Assembly (NCBI GenBank): GCA_903843965.1
Contig: CAIMRY010000023.1
Span: 52,231 to 116,230, forward strand
Direction: 5' to 3'
From: an uncultured delta proteobacterium
Lineage (GTDB): Bacteria; Desulfobacterota; Desulfovibrionia; Desulfovibrionales; Desulfovibrionaceae
DNA: 64,000 nt
Below, in pieces: positions 52,344 to 60,517 of the stretch. The notes under the pieces were generated by a model. It made no database searches, was not told where the DNA came from, and saw nothing but the letters and a program-made list of their open reading frames with translations. A program made the translations under genes and the position numbers. How positions within the stretch are numbered: the stretch's first letter is position 1; each line of letters opens with the position of its first letter.

Positions 52344-53741
52344 GTGCCCGCAAACGTCTCGCCAGCTTCGCCCCTGTCCGCCTCTGCCCGGCCCCAACTC
52401 GTGCTGGAGCTCCAGGCCGACACGGCCTATCTGCCCGTGGCCGCCGCAGCAGCGGAAAACGCCGCCCAGGTCTACGGCCTGGACCGGGGCGGGGCCCTGC
52501 GCCTGGCCCTGGCCGTGGAGGAGTTTTTCGCCTACCTCTGCCGCCACGCCGGGCGCGAGGAGCCCATCCGCCTCACTCTGGCCCACGGCGGCACGTTCGC
52601 CAGCGCGGACTTCCGCTTCCGCGCCGGGGAGGTCAGCCTGCGCGCGCTGAACTTTGCCGCCAGCGTGGACCTGAGTTCCATGGACGCGGACAATGGCGAT
52701 GAGGCCGAGCTGGGCCTGCTGGTGGCCGGGCGCACCACGGACCGCTGCGGCCTCACGCGCTCCGGCCCGGACGTGTTCCACTTGAACGCCGAGGTGGACC
52801 GCGAGTACCCCGAGGCCGAGCCCATCAGCACGCCCCAGCACCTGGCCGCGCCCCTGCGCCTGGAGCCCCAGCCCGCAGCCGGAGCCCTGCGCCACGCCGC
52901 GCTGCTGGCCGCCGGGCGCTACCCCGCGCGGCTGCGACCGAGCAGCTTCTCCCGGCCCGAGCGCTTTGCGGACATGGTGGCCTGGGGCCAGTACCAGGCC
53001 CTGCTGGCCCTGGACGCCGCAGGCAGGCCAGCCGGGCTCATCTGCTGGCGGGCTTCCGGCCGCCGGGCCGTGGTCTTTTCCGGGCCGTACTGCTTTGACC
53101 CGGCCCTGGCCGTGGAGACCGCGCGGCTGCTCACCGAGGGCTTTCTTTCCCGCGTGGCCCGCACCGAGGCCCTGTGCGCCTTCAGCGAGCGGCCCACGGC
53201 GGACCTGCCGCGCGGCTGGTTCGAGAATCTGGGCAGCCTGACCCTGCACGGCGCGCCCGCCGACGCCGAAAACGGCGAAGGACCCGAACAATCCGAAGGC
53301 GTCGACCAGCCCGCCTATTACCGCCACCTGCGCGAGGACGCGGGCGCGGCCATCTGGGCGCACCCAGACCTGTTCCCCTTCCTGCGGCGGGAGTATGACC
53401 GCCTGGCCTTCTCCCGCGACCTCTTGCCCGCCGAGCCCACGGACCACACGCGCCTGGCCGCGCATTCGCTCCTGGCCACCAGCCTGGACCGCCTGCGCGG
53501 GCTGGCCGTGCTGCGGCCCCTGCTCGACGGCCAGGACTTCGCCGCCAACCTGCGGGCCCACGTGGAGGCCATCCAGGCCCAGGGCGTCGGCGACATCCTG
53601 CTGCATCTGGACCTCTCCGAGCCCTGGCAGGGCGCGCAGGCTCCGGCTCTGGCCGCCTGCGGCTTCGCGCCCAGGCTCGTGCTGCCCCACGCGGGCGCTT
53701 CCGACATTCTGGTGTGCCAACATGTGCCCGGCCATAGCTGA
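52344..53741 (+). CDS. Two-part protein of unknown function, upstream partner of hisC-type gene
   Basis: 465 residues from GTG with GAGG five bases upstream. The N-terminal 110 residues (LVLELQADTAYLPVAAAAAE, LRLALAVEEFFAYLC) look like an anti-sigma/serine-kinase GHKL fold with an EEFF-type N-box, but no clear ATP-lid glycine motif. The rest (about 190-465) has alpha/beta GNAT-like segments such as ALLALDAAGRPAGLICWRA. Ala and Leu rich. Its last 20 bases overlap the aminotransferase start. I cannot assign a family. Confidence 0.6.
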   Translation: MPANVSPASPLSASARPQLVLELQADTAYLPVAAAAAENAAQVYGLDRGGALRLALAVEEFFAYLCRHAGREEPIRLTLAHGGTFASADFRFRAGEVSLRALNFAASVDLSSMDADNGDEAELGLLVAGRTTDRCGLTRSGPDVFHLNAEVDREYPEAEPISTPQHLAAPLRLEPQPAAGALRHAALLAAGRYPARLRPSSFSRPERFADMVAWGQYQALLALDAAGRPAGLICWRASGRRAVVFSGPYCFDPALAVETARLLTEGFLSRVARTEALCAFSERPTADLPRGWFENLGSLTLHGAPADAENGEGPEQSEGVDQPAYYRHLREDAGAAIWAHPDLFPFLRREYDRLAFSRDLLPAEPTDHTRLAAHSLLATSLDRLRGLAVLRPLLDGQDFAANLRAHVEAIQAQGVGDILLHLDLSEPWQGAQAPALAACGFAPRLVLPHAGASDILVCQHVPGHS

Positions 53742-54849
53742 GCTCGTCCCGGACTACATCCGGGCCTTTGAAGCCTACACCCCGAGCCGCCCGGACCCGG
53801 TGCTCATGCGCCAGTACGGGGTGGACCACCTGCACAGGCTGAACAACAACGAAAACGCCCTGGGCCCGCCAGCCGACGCGCGCGCGGTCATCGAGGCCTT
53901 TGAGCCGCCGCGTTCGGCCATCTACCCCAGCGGCGACTGCTACGCCCTGCGTCTGGCGCTTTCCGAGCGCTTCGGCAAGGACCCGGAGCGCTTCCTGGTG
54001 GGCAACGGCTCCTGCGAGGTCATCGCCAGCGTCATCAAAGCCTTCTGCGAAAAGGGCGACAACATCATCACCGCGGACAAGACCTTCGCCGTGTACGAAT
54101 GGGTGGCCGAGTTCTCGGGCTTCGAGGCCCGGCTGATCCCGCTCAGCAACTGGGGCTTCGACCCCGAGGCCATGCTGGCGGCCATGGACGCCCGCACCAA
54201 GATCCTCTTCGTGTGCAACCCCAACAACCCCACGGGCACCTGGTGGGACAAGGGGACCATGGAGCGCTTCCTGCGCGGGGTGGCTGGCCGGGCCATCGTG
54301 GTCATCGACGAGGCCTACTGCGAGTATGTGGATGACGAGGCCTTCCCGAACGGCATGGAGCTCATGGAGCGCCACCCGAACGTGGTGGTCTTCCGCACCT
54401 TCTCCAAGATGTACGCCCTGGCCGGGCTGCGCGTGGGCTACGTTTGCGGGCAGCGTGATGTGGTGGACTACATCCGGCGCACGCACATCGTCTATTCCGT
54501 CAACTCCCTGGGCCAGCCAGCGGCAGCCGCCGCCCTGGCCGACGACGCCGGGCACATCCTGGCCACCCGGCGCATGGTGGCCGAGGCCAAGGAACTCCTG
54601 TTGCCCGCCTTTGACGCCCTGGGGCTGAAATACGTCTCGGGCGCGGGCAACTTCGTCATGGTCGAGACCCCGGCCTCGGACTCGCTGATCTACCGCCAGC
54701 TCATGCGCCGGGGGGTCATGGTGCGCACCATGACCGGCTTCCGCTTTCCCAACTGGATCCGCGTGAGCCTGGTGCAGCTGCCGGCGATGCGCGACTTTCT
54801 GGCGGCCTTCGGCGAGGTGCTCCAGGCCGTGTCCACGGGGCCGGCATGA
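53722..54849 (+). CDS. hisC: Histidinol-phosphate-type aminotransferase
   Basis: 375 residues. HRLNNNENALGPP, YPSGDCYALRLALSERFG, VGNGSCEVIASVIKAF, FVCNPNNPTGTWW, VVIDEAYCEYVDD and the Schiff-base loop FRTFSKMYALAGLRVGY match HisC. Because several HisC-like enzymes act on other amino acids or phosphonates and no other his gene is near, the symbol is provisional. It overlaps the gene before by 20 bp and the MFS gene by 4 bp. Confidence 0.85.
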   Translation: MCPAIAELVPDYIRAFEAYTPSRPDPVLMRQYGVDHLHRLNNNENALGPPADARAVIEAFEPPRSAIYPSGDCYALRLALSERFGKDPERFLVGNGSCEVIASVIKAFCEKGDNIITADKTFAVYEWVAEFSGFEARLIPLSNWGFDPEAMLAAMDARTKILFVCNPNNPTGTWWDKGTMERFLRGVAGRAIVVIDEAYCEYVDDEAFPNGMELMERHPNVVVFRTFSKMYALAGLRVGYVCGQRDVVDYIRRTHIVYSVNSLGQPAAAAALADDAGHILATRRMVAEAKELLLPAFDALGLKYVSGAGNFVMVETPASDSLIYRQLMRRGVMVRTMTGFRFPNWIRVSLVQLPAMRDFLAAFGEVLQAVSTGPA

Positions 54850-56252
54850 GCCGGGACAGGGATTTGACCACAGGGCCGAATCCGGAACAGGGCCCGGAGC
54901 CGGGCGCGGAACTGACGGCGGAGCCGGTCACCGGAGTGGTGGCGGAGACCGGAGCGCTGGCCGAGGCCGAGGCGGACGCTGATTCCGATGCGGATTCCGG
55001 TGCGGGCGGCCCGTCCGGCGGCCAGTCCGACAGTGTATCCGGCAGTGCAGAGGACAGCCATTTCAACGGCCAGCAGAGCATCTGGACCTTCGAGTTCCTG
55101 GCCCTGTGCGCCATCAGCATGCTGGCCTTCAGCAACATCGCCATCTTTTACAGCTTCTACAGCTACCTGACCGAGCTGGGCGTGGCCCCGGCCTGGCGCG
55201 GGCCGCTTTTGGCCCTGGAGCCCCTGACCGCGCTTCTGGTGCGGCCCTTTCTGGGCCGGTTTCTGACTCTGGGCAACAGCGTGCGCTTCATGCGCGTGGG
55301 CCTGGGCCTGGCCACCCTGGCCCTTTTGAGCTATCCCTTCACCACGTCCATTCCCCTGCTGGCGCTGGTGCGCGTGCTGCACGGCCTGGGCTTCGTGGTG
55401 CTCGTGGGCGGCATCATGGGCGTGATCACGGTGATCCTCCCGCGCGAGAAGAGCGCCCAGGGCTTCGGCCTGTTCTCCGTGACCATCCTCTTGCCCTACG
55501 CCTTCATGCCGCCCTTTGTGGAGCTGGTGCTGCCGCATCTGCCCGGCCACGGCACGGCCTATGCCCTGGCCGCGCCGCTGATGCTCCCGGCCTTCCTGCT
55601 GCTGCGGCCTCTGGATCAGCGCACCCGCGCCCTGGCCCGGACCCTGCACCCCTCGCACCTGGAGAAGCCCAGCTGGGCCGAGGTGCGCCAGGGCCTGCGC
55701 ACCGCGTCCGTGTCGCTGCTCCTTTTGGGCAACCTGCTGCTGGTCATGGCCCACTCCATCGTCTTCTTCTTCATGCGCGACTTCGCCGTGCTGCTGGGCG
55801 CGGGCAACCCCGGCATGTTCTTCACCTACGCCAACGCCGCCACCATCACCGTGCGCGTCACCAGCGGGCACCTGCTGGACAGGATCGACAAGGGCCGCAT
55901 GCTGGTCTGGGCCTTCCTCGGGCTGGCCGTGCTGCTGCCGCTCTTCGGCCAGGCCGGAACCCCGTTCCGGCTCTTCGGCCTGGCCCTGCTCTACGGCACG
56001 GGCATCGCCCTGACCATGCCGCTTCTGAACGCCAGCATGCTCACCGTGTCCACGCCGCGCCTGCGGGCCTACAACGCCAACCTGATGATGGTCGCCGTGG
56101 ACGCGGGCTTCTTCTCCGGGCCGTTTTTGGCCGGGGCGCTCTTGGCCGCAGGCATGAACCACGCCGGACTGTTCTGCGTGGGCGGCGGCATCATGCTCCT
56201 GGCCGGGCTGTGCATGCTGCCCGTGGGCCGCGCCCTGCGACAGAAGATCTGA
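54846..56252 (+). CDS. MFS transporter with acidic N-terminal extension
   Basis: 468 residues. The first 78 are an acidic Ala/Asp/Glu/Ser region (EAEADADSDADSGAGG), unusual for this family. Twelve membrane helices follow. Between helices 2 and 3 is RPFLGRFLTLGNSVRFMR, a weak MFS A-motif, with RVLHGLGFVVLVGG later. Likely an effluxer or importer of the product of the linked aminotransferase; substrate unknown. The stop is 48 bases before a dispersed GC repeat. Confidence 0.85.
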   Translation: MSRDRDLTTGPNPEQGPEPGAELTAEPVTGVVAETGALAEAEADADSDADSGAGGPSGGQSDSVSGSAEDSHFNGQQSIWTFEFLALCAISMLAFSNIAIFYSFYSYLTELGVAPAWRGPLLALEPLTALLVRPFLGRFLTLGNSVRFMRVGLGLATLALLSYPFTTSIPLLALVRVLHGLGFVVLVGGIMGVITVILPREKSAQGFGLFSVTILLPYAFMPPFVELVLPHLPGHGTAYALAAPLMLPAFLLLRPLDQRTRALARTLHPSHLEKPSWAEVRQGLRTASVSLLLLGNLLLVMAHSIVFFFMRDFAVLLGAGNPGMFFTYANAATITVRVTSGHLLDRIDKGRMLVWAFLGLAVLLPLFGQAGTPFRLFGLALLYGTGIALTMPLLNASMLTVSTPRLRAYNANLMMVAVDAGFFSGPFLAGALLAAGMNHAGLFCVGGGIMLLAGLCMLPVGRALRQKI

Positions 56253-56299
56253 GCCGACAGGCCTGAGCCGGGAATCCGGGACGGAAGCTGCCTCCGGCG

Positions 56300-56332
56300 G
56301 CCAAAGGGCCTTAAGGCCCTCTGGACTCCCCA
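56300..56332. repeat. Dispersed GC repeat, copy 2
   Basis: GCCAAAGGGCCTTAAGGCCC followed by TCTGGACTCCCCA. Contains the 16-base perfect palindrome AGGGCCTTAAGGCCCT at 56305-56320. Matches copy 1 at 37755-37786 except the centre. Confidence 0.9.
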
Positions 56333-56391
56333 CAGGGTTTGGACCGGGGTGATGGTGGCGCAGGCCTCGGCTCGGTGGCGGAGGCGCAGGT

Positions 56392-57291
56392 CTACAGCTC
56401 GGCCAGCCGCAGCAGCAGGTTGCCCGCCACCTCGCGGCGGTAGTCGGCGCTGGCGCGCACGTCGTCGATGGGCCGCACCCGCGCGCGCACCAGGGCTGCG
56501 GCCTCGGAAAGGGCGGTAAGGGACAGCCTGCGCCCGATGAGCGCGGCCTCGGCCTCGGGGCAGCGCCACACCGTGGGCCCCACCGAACCCCAGGCCAGCC
56601 GCGCCTCGGCGATTATTCCGCCGTGGCCCAGGCGCACCAGCGCGGCCAGGCTGACCACGGCCACGGCCAGGGCCTCACGCCGGCCCACCTTCTCGAAGTG
56701 CTGGCGCACGTCCACGCCGGGCACCGGCACATGAACCGCAATGAGCGCCTCGCCGGGTGCAAGCGCCGTGCGCCCCGGCCCGAGGAGGAAATCCGCCAGG
56801 GCCAGCCGCCGCGCGCCAGAGGCCGAGGCCAGCTCCACCTCCGCGCCCAGGGCCAAAAGCGGCGGCAGGCAGTCCCCGGCGGGCGAGGCCGTGCAGAGGT
56901 TGCCGCCCAGCGTGCCCATGTTGCGCACCGGCGGCGAGCCCAGCACGGCAAGGGCCTGCGCCAGCACGGGCAGCCGCGCGCGGACGAGCGGGTGCGCCAG
57001 CAGCTCCGCGTGGGTGCAGGCCGCGCCCAGGCGCACAACGCGGTGCAGGGTTCCAGGCAGTCTGGCTGGCCCGAAAACGCCGTCGAGGCTGTGCGACTGG
57101 CCACCTGCTTCCTCGGCCACGTTGTGCAGGGCCGCGATGCGCTCCAGGCTGACCAGGGTCGCCGGGGCGGCTGCTTCGGGTTGCGCCCGCAGGCGCACGA
57201 GCAAATCCGTGCCGCCCGCCAGGATGCGCGCGCCGGGCTCGGCCAGGGCCGCGAAGAGTTCCGGCAGGCTGCGCGGGAAAACAACGTTCAT
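56392..57291 (-). CDS. Molybdenum hydroxylase FAD subunit (CoxM/XdhB-like)
   Basis: 299 residues. FAD-binding PCMH-type domain with ILAGGTDLLVRL and MGTLGGNLCTASPAGD, then the CO-dehydrogenase flavoprotein C-terminal domain (FEKVGRREALAVAVVSLAA). The roughly 40-residue Cys loop that carries a [4Fe-4S] cluster in 4-hydroxybenzoyl-CoA reductase is absent. Passes electrons from the [2Fe-2S] subunit to an acceptor. Start overlaps the upstream gene stop by 4 bp. Confidence 0.9.
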   Translation of the reverse strand: MNVVFPRSLPELFAALAEPGARILAGGTDLLVRLRAQPEAAAPATLVSLERIAALHNVAEEAGGQSHSLDGVFGPARLPGTLHRVVRLGAACTHAELLAHPLVRARLPVLAQALAVLGSPPVRNMGTLGGNLCTASPAGDCLPPLLALGAEVELASASGARRLALADFLLGPGRTALAPGEALIAVHVPVPGVDVRQHFEKVGRREALAVAVVSLAALVRLGHGGIIAEARLAWGSVGPTVWRCPEAEAALIGRRLSLTALSEAAALVRARVRPIDDVRASADYRREVAGNLLLRLAEL

Positions 57292-58031
57292 GCCGCGCCC
57301 CCTGCCTTGGCTTTTCCGCCGCCTGTTGCACTGCCTGTTGTACTGCCTGTTGTCCTGCCTTTCGCACGGACTCTCGCACTGACTGGAGTGACGGAAAAGG
57401 CGCCGCCCGGAGCATCACCAGCCGGAGCGGCCAGCGCAGCGCCCGGCACGACGGATGACGCATCCCCAGCCGTCTCGCCAGCCGGATAGGCCAGCGCGGC
57501 ATCCGATGCAGCGGACAAGGCCTCCGCCGGGACATCCGCCGAAACATCAACCGAAACGTCGGCCAGCTCCAGGGCGGCGGCGCGCACCGCGTCCACAATT
57601 TTGACGTAGCCCGTGCAGCGGCACAGGTTGCCGGAAATGCCCCGGCGCACCTCCAGCCGCGTGGGGGCCGGGTTTTCGGCCAGCAGCGCTGCGGCGGCAA
57701 TGGTCATGCCCGGCGTGCAGAAGCCGCACTGCACGGCCCCCTGCTCGGCAAAGGCCCGCTGGATGGGATGCGGGACGTGCGGACCGTGCGGGTCGCCGCC
57801 GCCCAGGCCCGCCGCCGTGGTCAGCTCGCGGCCTTGCAGCTGGGCGGCCAGCAGCAGGCAGGAGAGCTTGTGCACGCCGTCCACCAGCACGGAGCAGGCC
57901 CCGCACTCGCCCGTGCCGCAGCCCTCCTTGACGTCGAGGGCGTCGAGTTCGCGCAGCAGGTCCACGGCCCGCTGGTCCGGGGCGGCGGCGACCTGCACCG
58001 CCCGTCCGTTCAGGGTGAAGGAGAGCTTCAT
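57288..58031 (-). CDS. Molybdenum hydroxylase [2Fe-2S] subunit with long C-terminal tail
   Basis: 247 residues. Cluster II ligands Cys38, Cys43, Cys46, Cys58 (EGCGTGECGACSVLVDG) and cluster I ligands Cys102, Cys105, Cys137, Cys139 (QCGFCTPGM, GNLCRCTGY) are all present. Family members end at about 160 residues; the extra 90 or so here are Ala/Asp/Thr-rich, ending in a TTGS repeat from a 12-bp array. Overlaps both neighbours by 4 bp. Confidence 0.92.
   Translation of the reverse strand: MKLSFTLNGRAVQVAAAPDQRAVDLLRELDALDVKEGCGTGECGACSVLVDGVHKLSCLLLAAQLQGRELTTAAGLGGGDPHGPHVPHPIQRAFAEQGAVQCGFCTPGMTIAAAALLAENPAPTRLEVRRGISGNLCRCTGYVKIVDAVRAAALELADVSVDVSADVPAEALSAASDAALAYPAGETAGDASSVVPGAALAAPAGDAPGGAFSVTPVSARVRAKGRTTGSTTGSATGGGKAKAGGAA
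57321..57356. repeat. 12-bp tandem repeat in the [2Fe-2S] subunit tail
   Basis: Three units GCCTGTTGNNCT (57321, 57333, 57345) encode the TTGS-type tail on the minus strand. Confidence 0.85.
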
Positions 58032-60463
58032 GCGCGCCTCCGCTCGGACTTCAGGCCAGGCTTCAGGCCAGGCTTCGGGCCTGATTCCGGGCCAAGCTTC
58101 GCGACAGGCTTCGGGCCTGCCTTCGTGGCGGAGTTCGTGCCGGATTCCCGGCCAGATTTCGAAGAGGGCCGACGTTTCTTGAGCGCGGCCAGCACGCGTT
58201 CCGGGTTCAGGGGGAAATCGCGCAGACGCGTTCCAATGGCGTCTTCCAGCGCGGCGGCCAGGGCCGGGGCCGGGCCGTTGAGCCCCACCTCGCCCACGCC
58301 CTTGAGCCCGCGCGGGCCCGTGGGCTCACAGCCGTCCACGGCCAGGGACTCGATGTCCGGCAGGTCCAGCGCCGTGGGGATGAGGCAGGTGGACAGGTCC
58401 CGGGTCTGGATGAGCCCCTGGCGCACCTGGAAGTCCTCGGTCAGGGCAAAGCCGATGCCCTGGGCCGCGCCGCCCTGGGCCTGCTGGTCGAAGCACGAGC
58501 GGCCGAGCACGCGCCCGCCGTCGGTGACGCAGACATAGTCGCACACGCGCACGCGGCCCGTGAGTTCGTCCACCTCGATGCGCGCCAGGTGCGCGGCAAA
58601 GGCGAAGAACAGGTGCGGAAAGCCGATGGCGAAGCCGCGCCCGGTGTCCGGCCTGTCCTGGGCCACGGGCATGAGGAATTCGGCCACGCTGAGGCGGTCG
58701 TCGCGGCTGAGGAATCGCGCCAGGGCGGCCAGGGGCAGGCTGCGGCCCGTGGTCCTGTGTTGCACCGCGCCGGGGACGAGCTCCAGGGCCTCGGCCTCGT
58801 CGGCCATGAGCGCCATGGCCGCCCGCGTGAGCAGCTTTGCGCGCATGGCTGCGCAGGCCTTGAGCAGCGCGTTGCCGTAGGTGTAGGTGGTGCGCCCGGC
58901 GCTGGACGAGCCCGAAGGGTGGCAGCGCTCCGTGTCCGGCTGGACCAGGCGGATGCCTTCCGGCGGCTGGTTCAGCTCCTGGGCGGCCAGGAGCGCGAAG
59001 GCTGCGGCGTTGCCCTGGCCCATGTCCGGCACGCTGGTGTAAATCAGGAAGTCCCCGGCTTCGGTCAGCTCCACCTTGGCGATGGCCATGTCCGGCAGGC
59101 CCCGGCCATAGCCCATGCCGTTGAACACGCAGGAGACGCCAACGCCCCGGCGGGTGAGCGGCGGCGCGGCCACGCGCCAGGCCTCCCGCCCGGTCCAGTG
59201 CGGGTGCGCGGCCAGCTCGTCCAGGCACTGGGCCAGGTGCACGGAGCTGGTGAGCGTGACGCCCGAGGAGTTCTCGTCGCCCGTGTGGAGCGCGTTCTTG
59301 CGCCGCAGCTCCAGCGGGTCCAGGCAGAGCTTTGCCGCCAGGGCGTCGAGCAGGCCCTCGAAGGCCGGGCTGACCTGGGCCACGCCAAAGCCCCGGAAGG
59401 CCCCGGCAATGGGGTTGTTGGTGTAGGCCAGGCGGCCCTCGACCCGGACGTTGGGCACGCGGTACGGCCCGGCGGCGTGCTCCATGCCCAGCTCCATGAC
59501 CTCACCGCCCAGGTGCGCATAGGCCCCGGTGTCGTACGTCAGGCGGCAGGACAGGGCCAGCAGCGTGCCGTCCTCGTCCGCGCCCAGGGTGTAGCGCAGG
59601 CGCACGGCGTGGCGCTTGTATCCGGCCAGGATGCTCTCCTCCCGGTCCCAGGCCATGCGCACCGGGCGGCCCCCGGCGCAGAGCGCGGCCAGGCCCAGCA
59701 GGCACTGCACCGTGCTCCCGTCCTTGCCGCCAAAGCCGCCGCCCAGATACGGCGAGCGCACGCGGATCGTGAGCGGGTCCAGGCCGAGCGCGTGGCCGAT
59801 CTCGAAACGGTCGCGGAACGGGGCCTGGGTGCTCACGGTCATGTCCAGCACGCCGTCCGGCAGCAGCTGGGCGAAGCCGCACTGGGTCTCCAGGAAGGCG
59901 TGCTCCTGCACCGGGGTGGAGAACTCGCCGCGCAGCACCACCGGCGCGGACTTCAGGGCCTGCCTGGCGTCGCCCTTTTCGATGAGGGCGGAGAGCAGCA
60001 GATTGCCGCCTTTCCGGCCCGCGTGGACCAGGGGCGCGCCCTTTTTCAGCGCCTCCTCGGGGTTGAACACGCCGGGCAGGGGCTCGATGTCCGCGCGCAG
60101 GGCGGCCAGGCCCCGGCGCAAGGCCAGGGCCGACTCGGCCAGGACCAGGGCAACAGGGTCCCCGGCGTGGCGAATGACCTCGCCGCAGAGCACGGGCTGG
60201 TCCTTGTGCACGATGCCCTGGCGGTTGGTTCCGGGCACGTCGGCGGCCGTGAGCACGCGCAGCACACCGGGCACGGCCAGGGCCGCGGCCACAGAGGCGG
60301 GGTCGAGCCCGCGCAGCCGCCCGTGGGCGATGCCGAGCACAGCACCGGGGCGGAAGGCCCCGGCAAAAAGGCAGTCCGCCGGGGCCAGGTCAAGGGCGTA
60401 GCGCTCCGCGCCGGTGGCCTTGGCCAGGGCGTCGCAACGCGGTGCAGACTTGGAACTGGGCAT
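58028..60463 (-). CDS. Molybdenum hydroxylase catalytic (Mo-cofactor) subunit
   Basis: 811 residues. Moco-binding GGGFGGKDG, VQEHAFLET, active-site loop GAFRGFGVAQ and catalytic Glu in KGVGEVGLNGPAPAL match the xanthine dehydrogenase/CoxL/HcrA family, so an intact enzyme hydroxylates or dehydroxylates an aromatic or heteroaromatic substrate using Mo. The C-terminal 45 residues are a Lys/Gly/Pro tail encoded by a 12-bp array. The gene neighbours (ligase, ACP) suggest a thioester-bound substrate. The stop overlaps the [2Fe-2S] gene start. Confidence 0.92.
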   Translation of the reverse strand: MPSSKSAPRCDALAKATGAERYALDLAPADCLFAGAFRPGAVLGIAHGRLRGLDPASVAAALAVPGVLRVLTAADVPGTNRQGIVHKDQPVLCGEVIRHAGDPVALVLAESALALRRGLAALRADIEPLPGVFNPEEALKKGAPLVHAGRKGGNLLLSALIEKGDARQALKSAPVVLRGEFSTPVQEHAFLETQCGFAQLLPDGVLDMTVSTQAPFRDRFEIGHALGLDPLTIRVRSPYLGGGFGGKDGSTVQCLLGLAALCAGGRPVRMAWDREESILAGYKRHAVRLRYTLGADEDGTLLALSCRLTYDTGAYAHLGGEVMELGMEHAAGPYRVPNVRVEGRLAYTNNPIAGAFRGFGVAQVSPAFEGLLDALAAKLCLDPLELRRKNALHTGDENSSGVTLTSSVHLAQCLDELAAHPHWTGREAWRVAAPPLTRRGVGVSCVFNGMGYGRGLPDMAIAKVELTEAGDFLIYTSVPDMGQGNAAAFALLAAQELNQPPEGIRLVQPDTERCHPSGSSSAGRTTYTYGNALLKACAAMRAKLLTRAAMALMADEAEALELVPGAVQHRTTGRSLPLAALARFLSRDDRLSVAEFLMPVAQDRPDTGRGFAIGFPHLFFAFAAHLARIEVDELTGRVRVCDYVCVTDGGRVLGRSCFDQQAQGGAAQGIGFALTEDFQVRQGLIQTRDLSTCLIPTALDLPDIESLAVDGCEPTGPRGLKGVGEVGLNGPAPALAAALEDAIGTRLRDFPLNPERVLAALKKRRPSSKSGRESGTNSATKAGPKPVAKLGPESGPKPGLKPGLKSERRRA
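58047..58166. repeat. 12-bp degenerate array, ten units, coding
   Basis: Units such as GGCTTCAGGCCA and GGCTTCGGGCCT, most with TTC in the middle, encode a K-P-G-L-like tetrapeptide tail on the minus strand at the end of the Mo subunit. Confidence 0.85.
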
Positions 60464-60517
60464 GGGCCACCTACCCCTTGGGACGGGCTTGCGCAGCCCT
60501 GGCCGCAGGCGTTGCGC

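Noticed and set aside
56392..60463. 4-hydroxybenzoyl-CoA reductase
   Set aside because: Subunit set fits, but the FAD subunit lacks the Cys-rich [4Fe-4S] loop characteristic of that enzyme, and the ACP/GNAT context differs.
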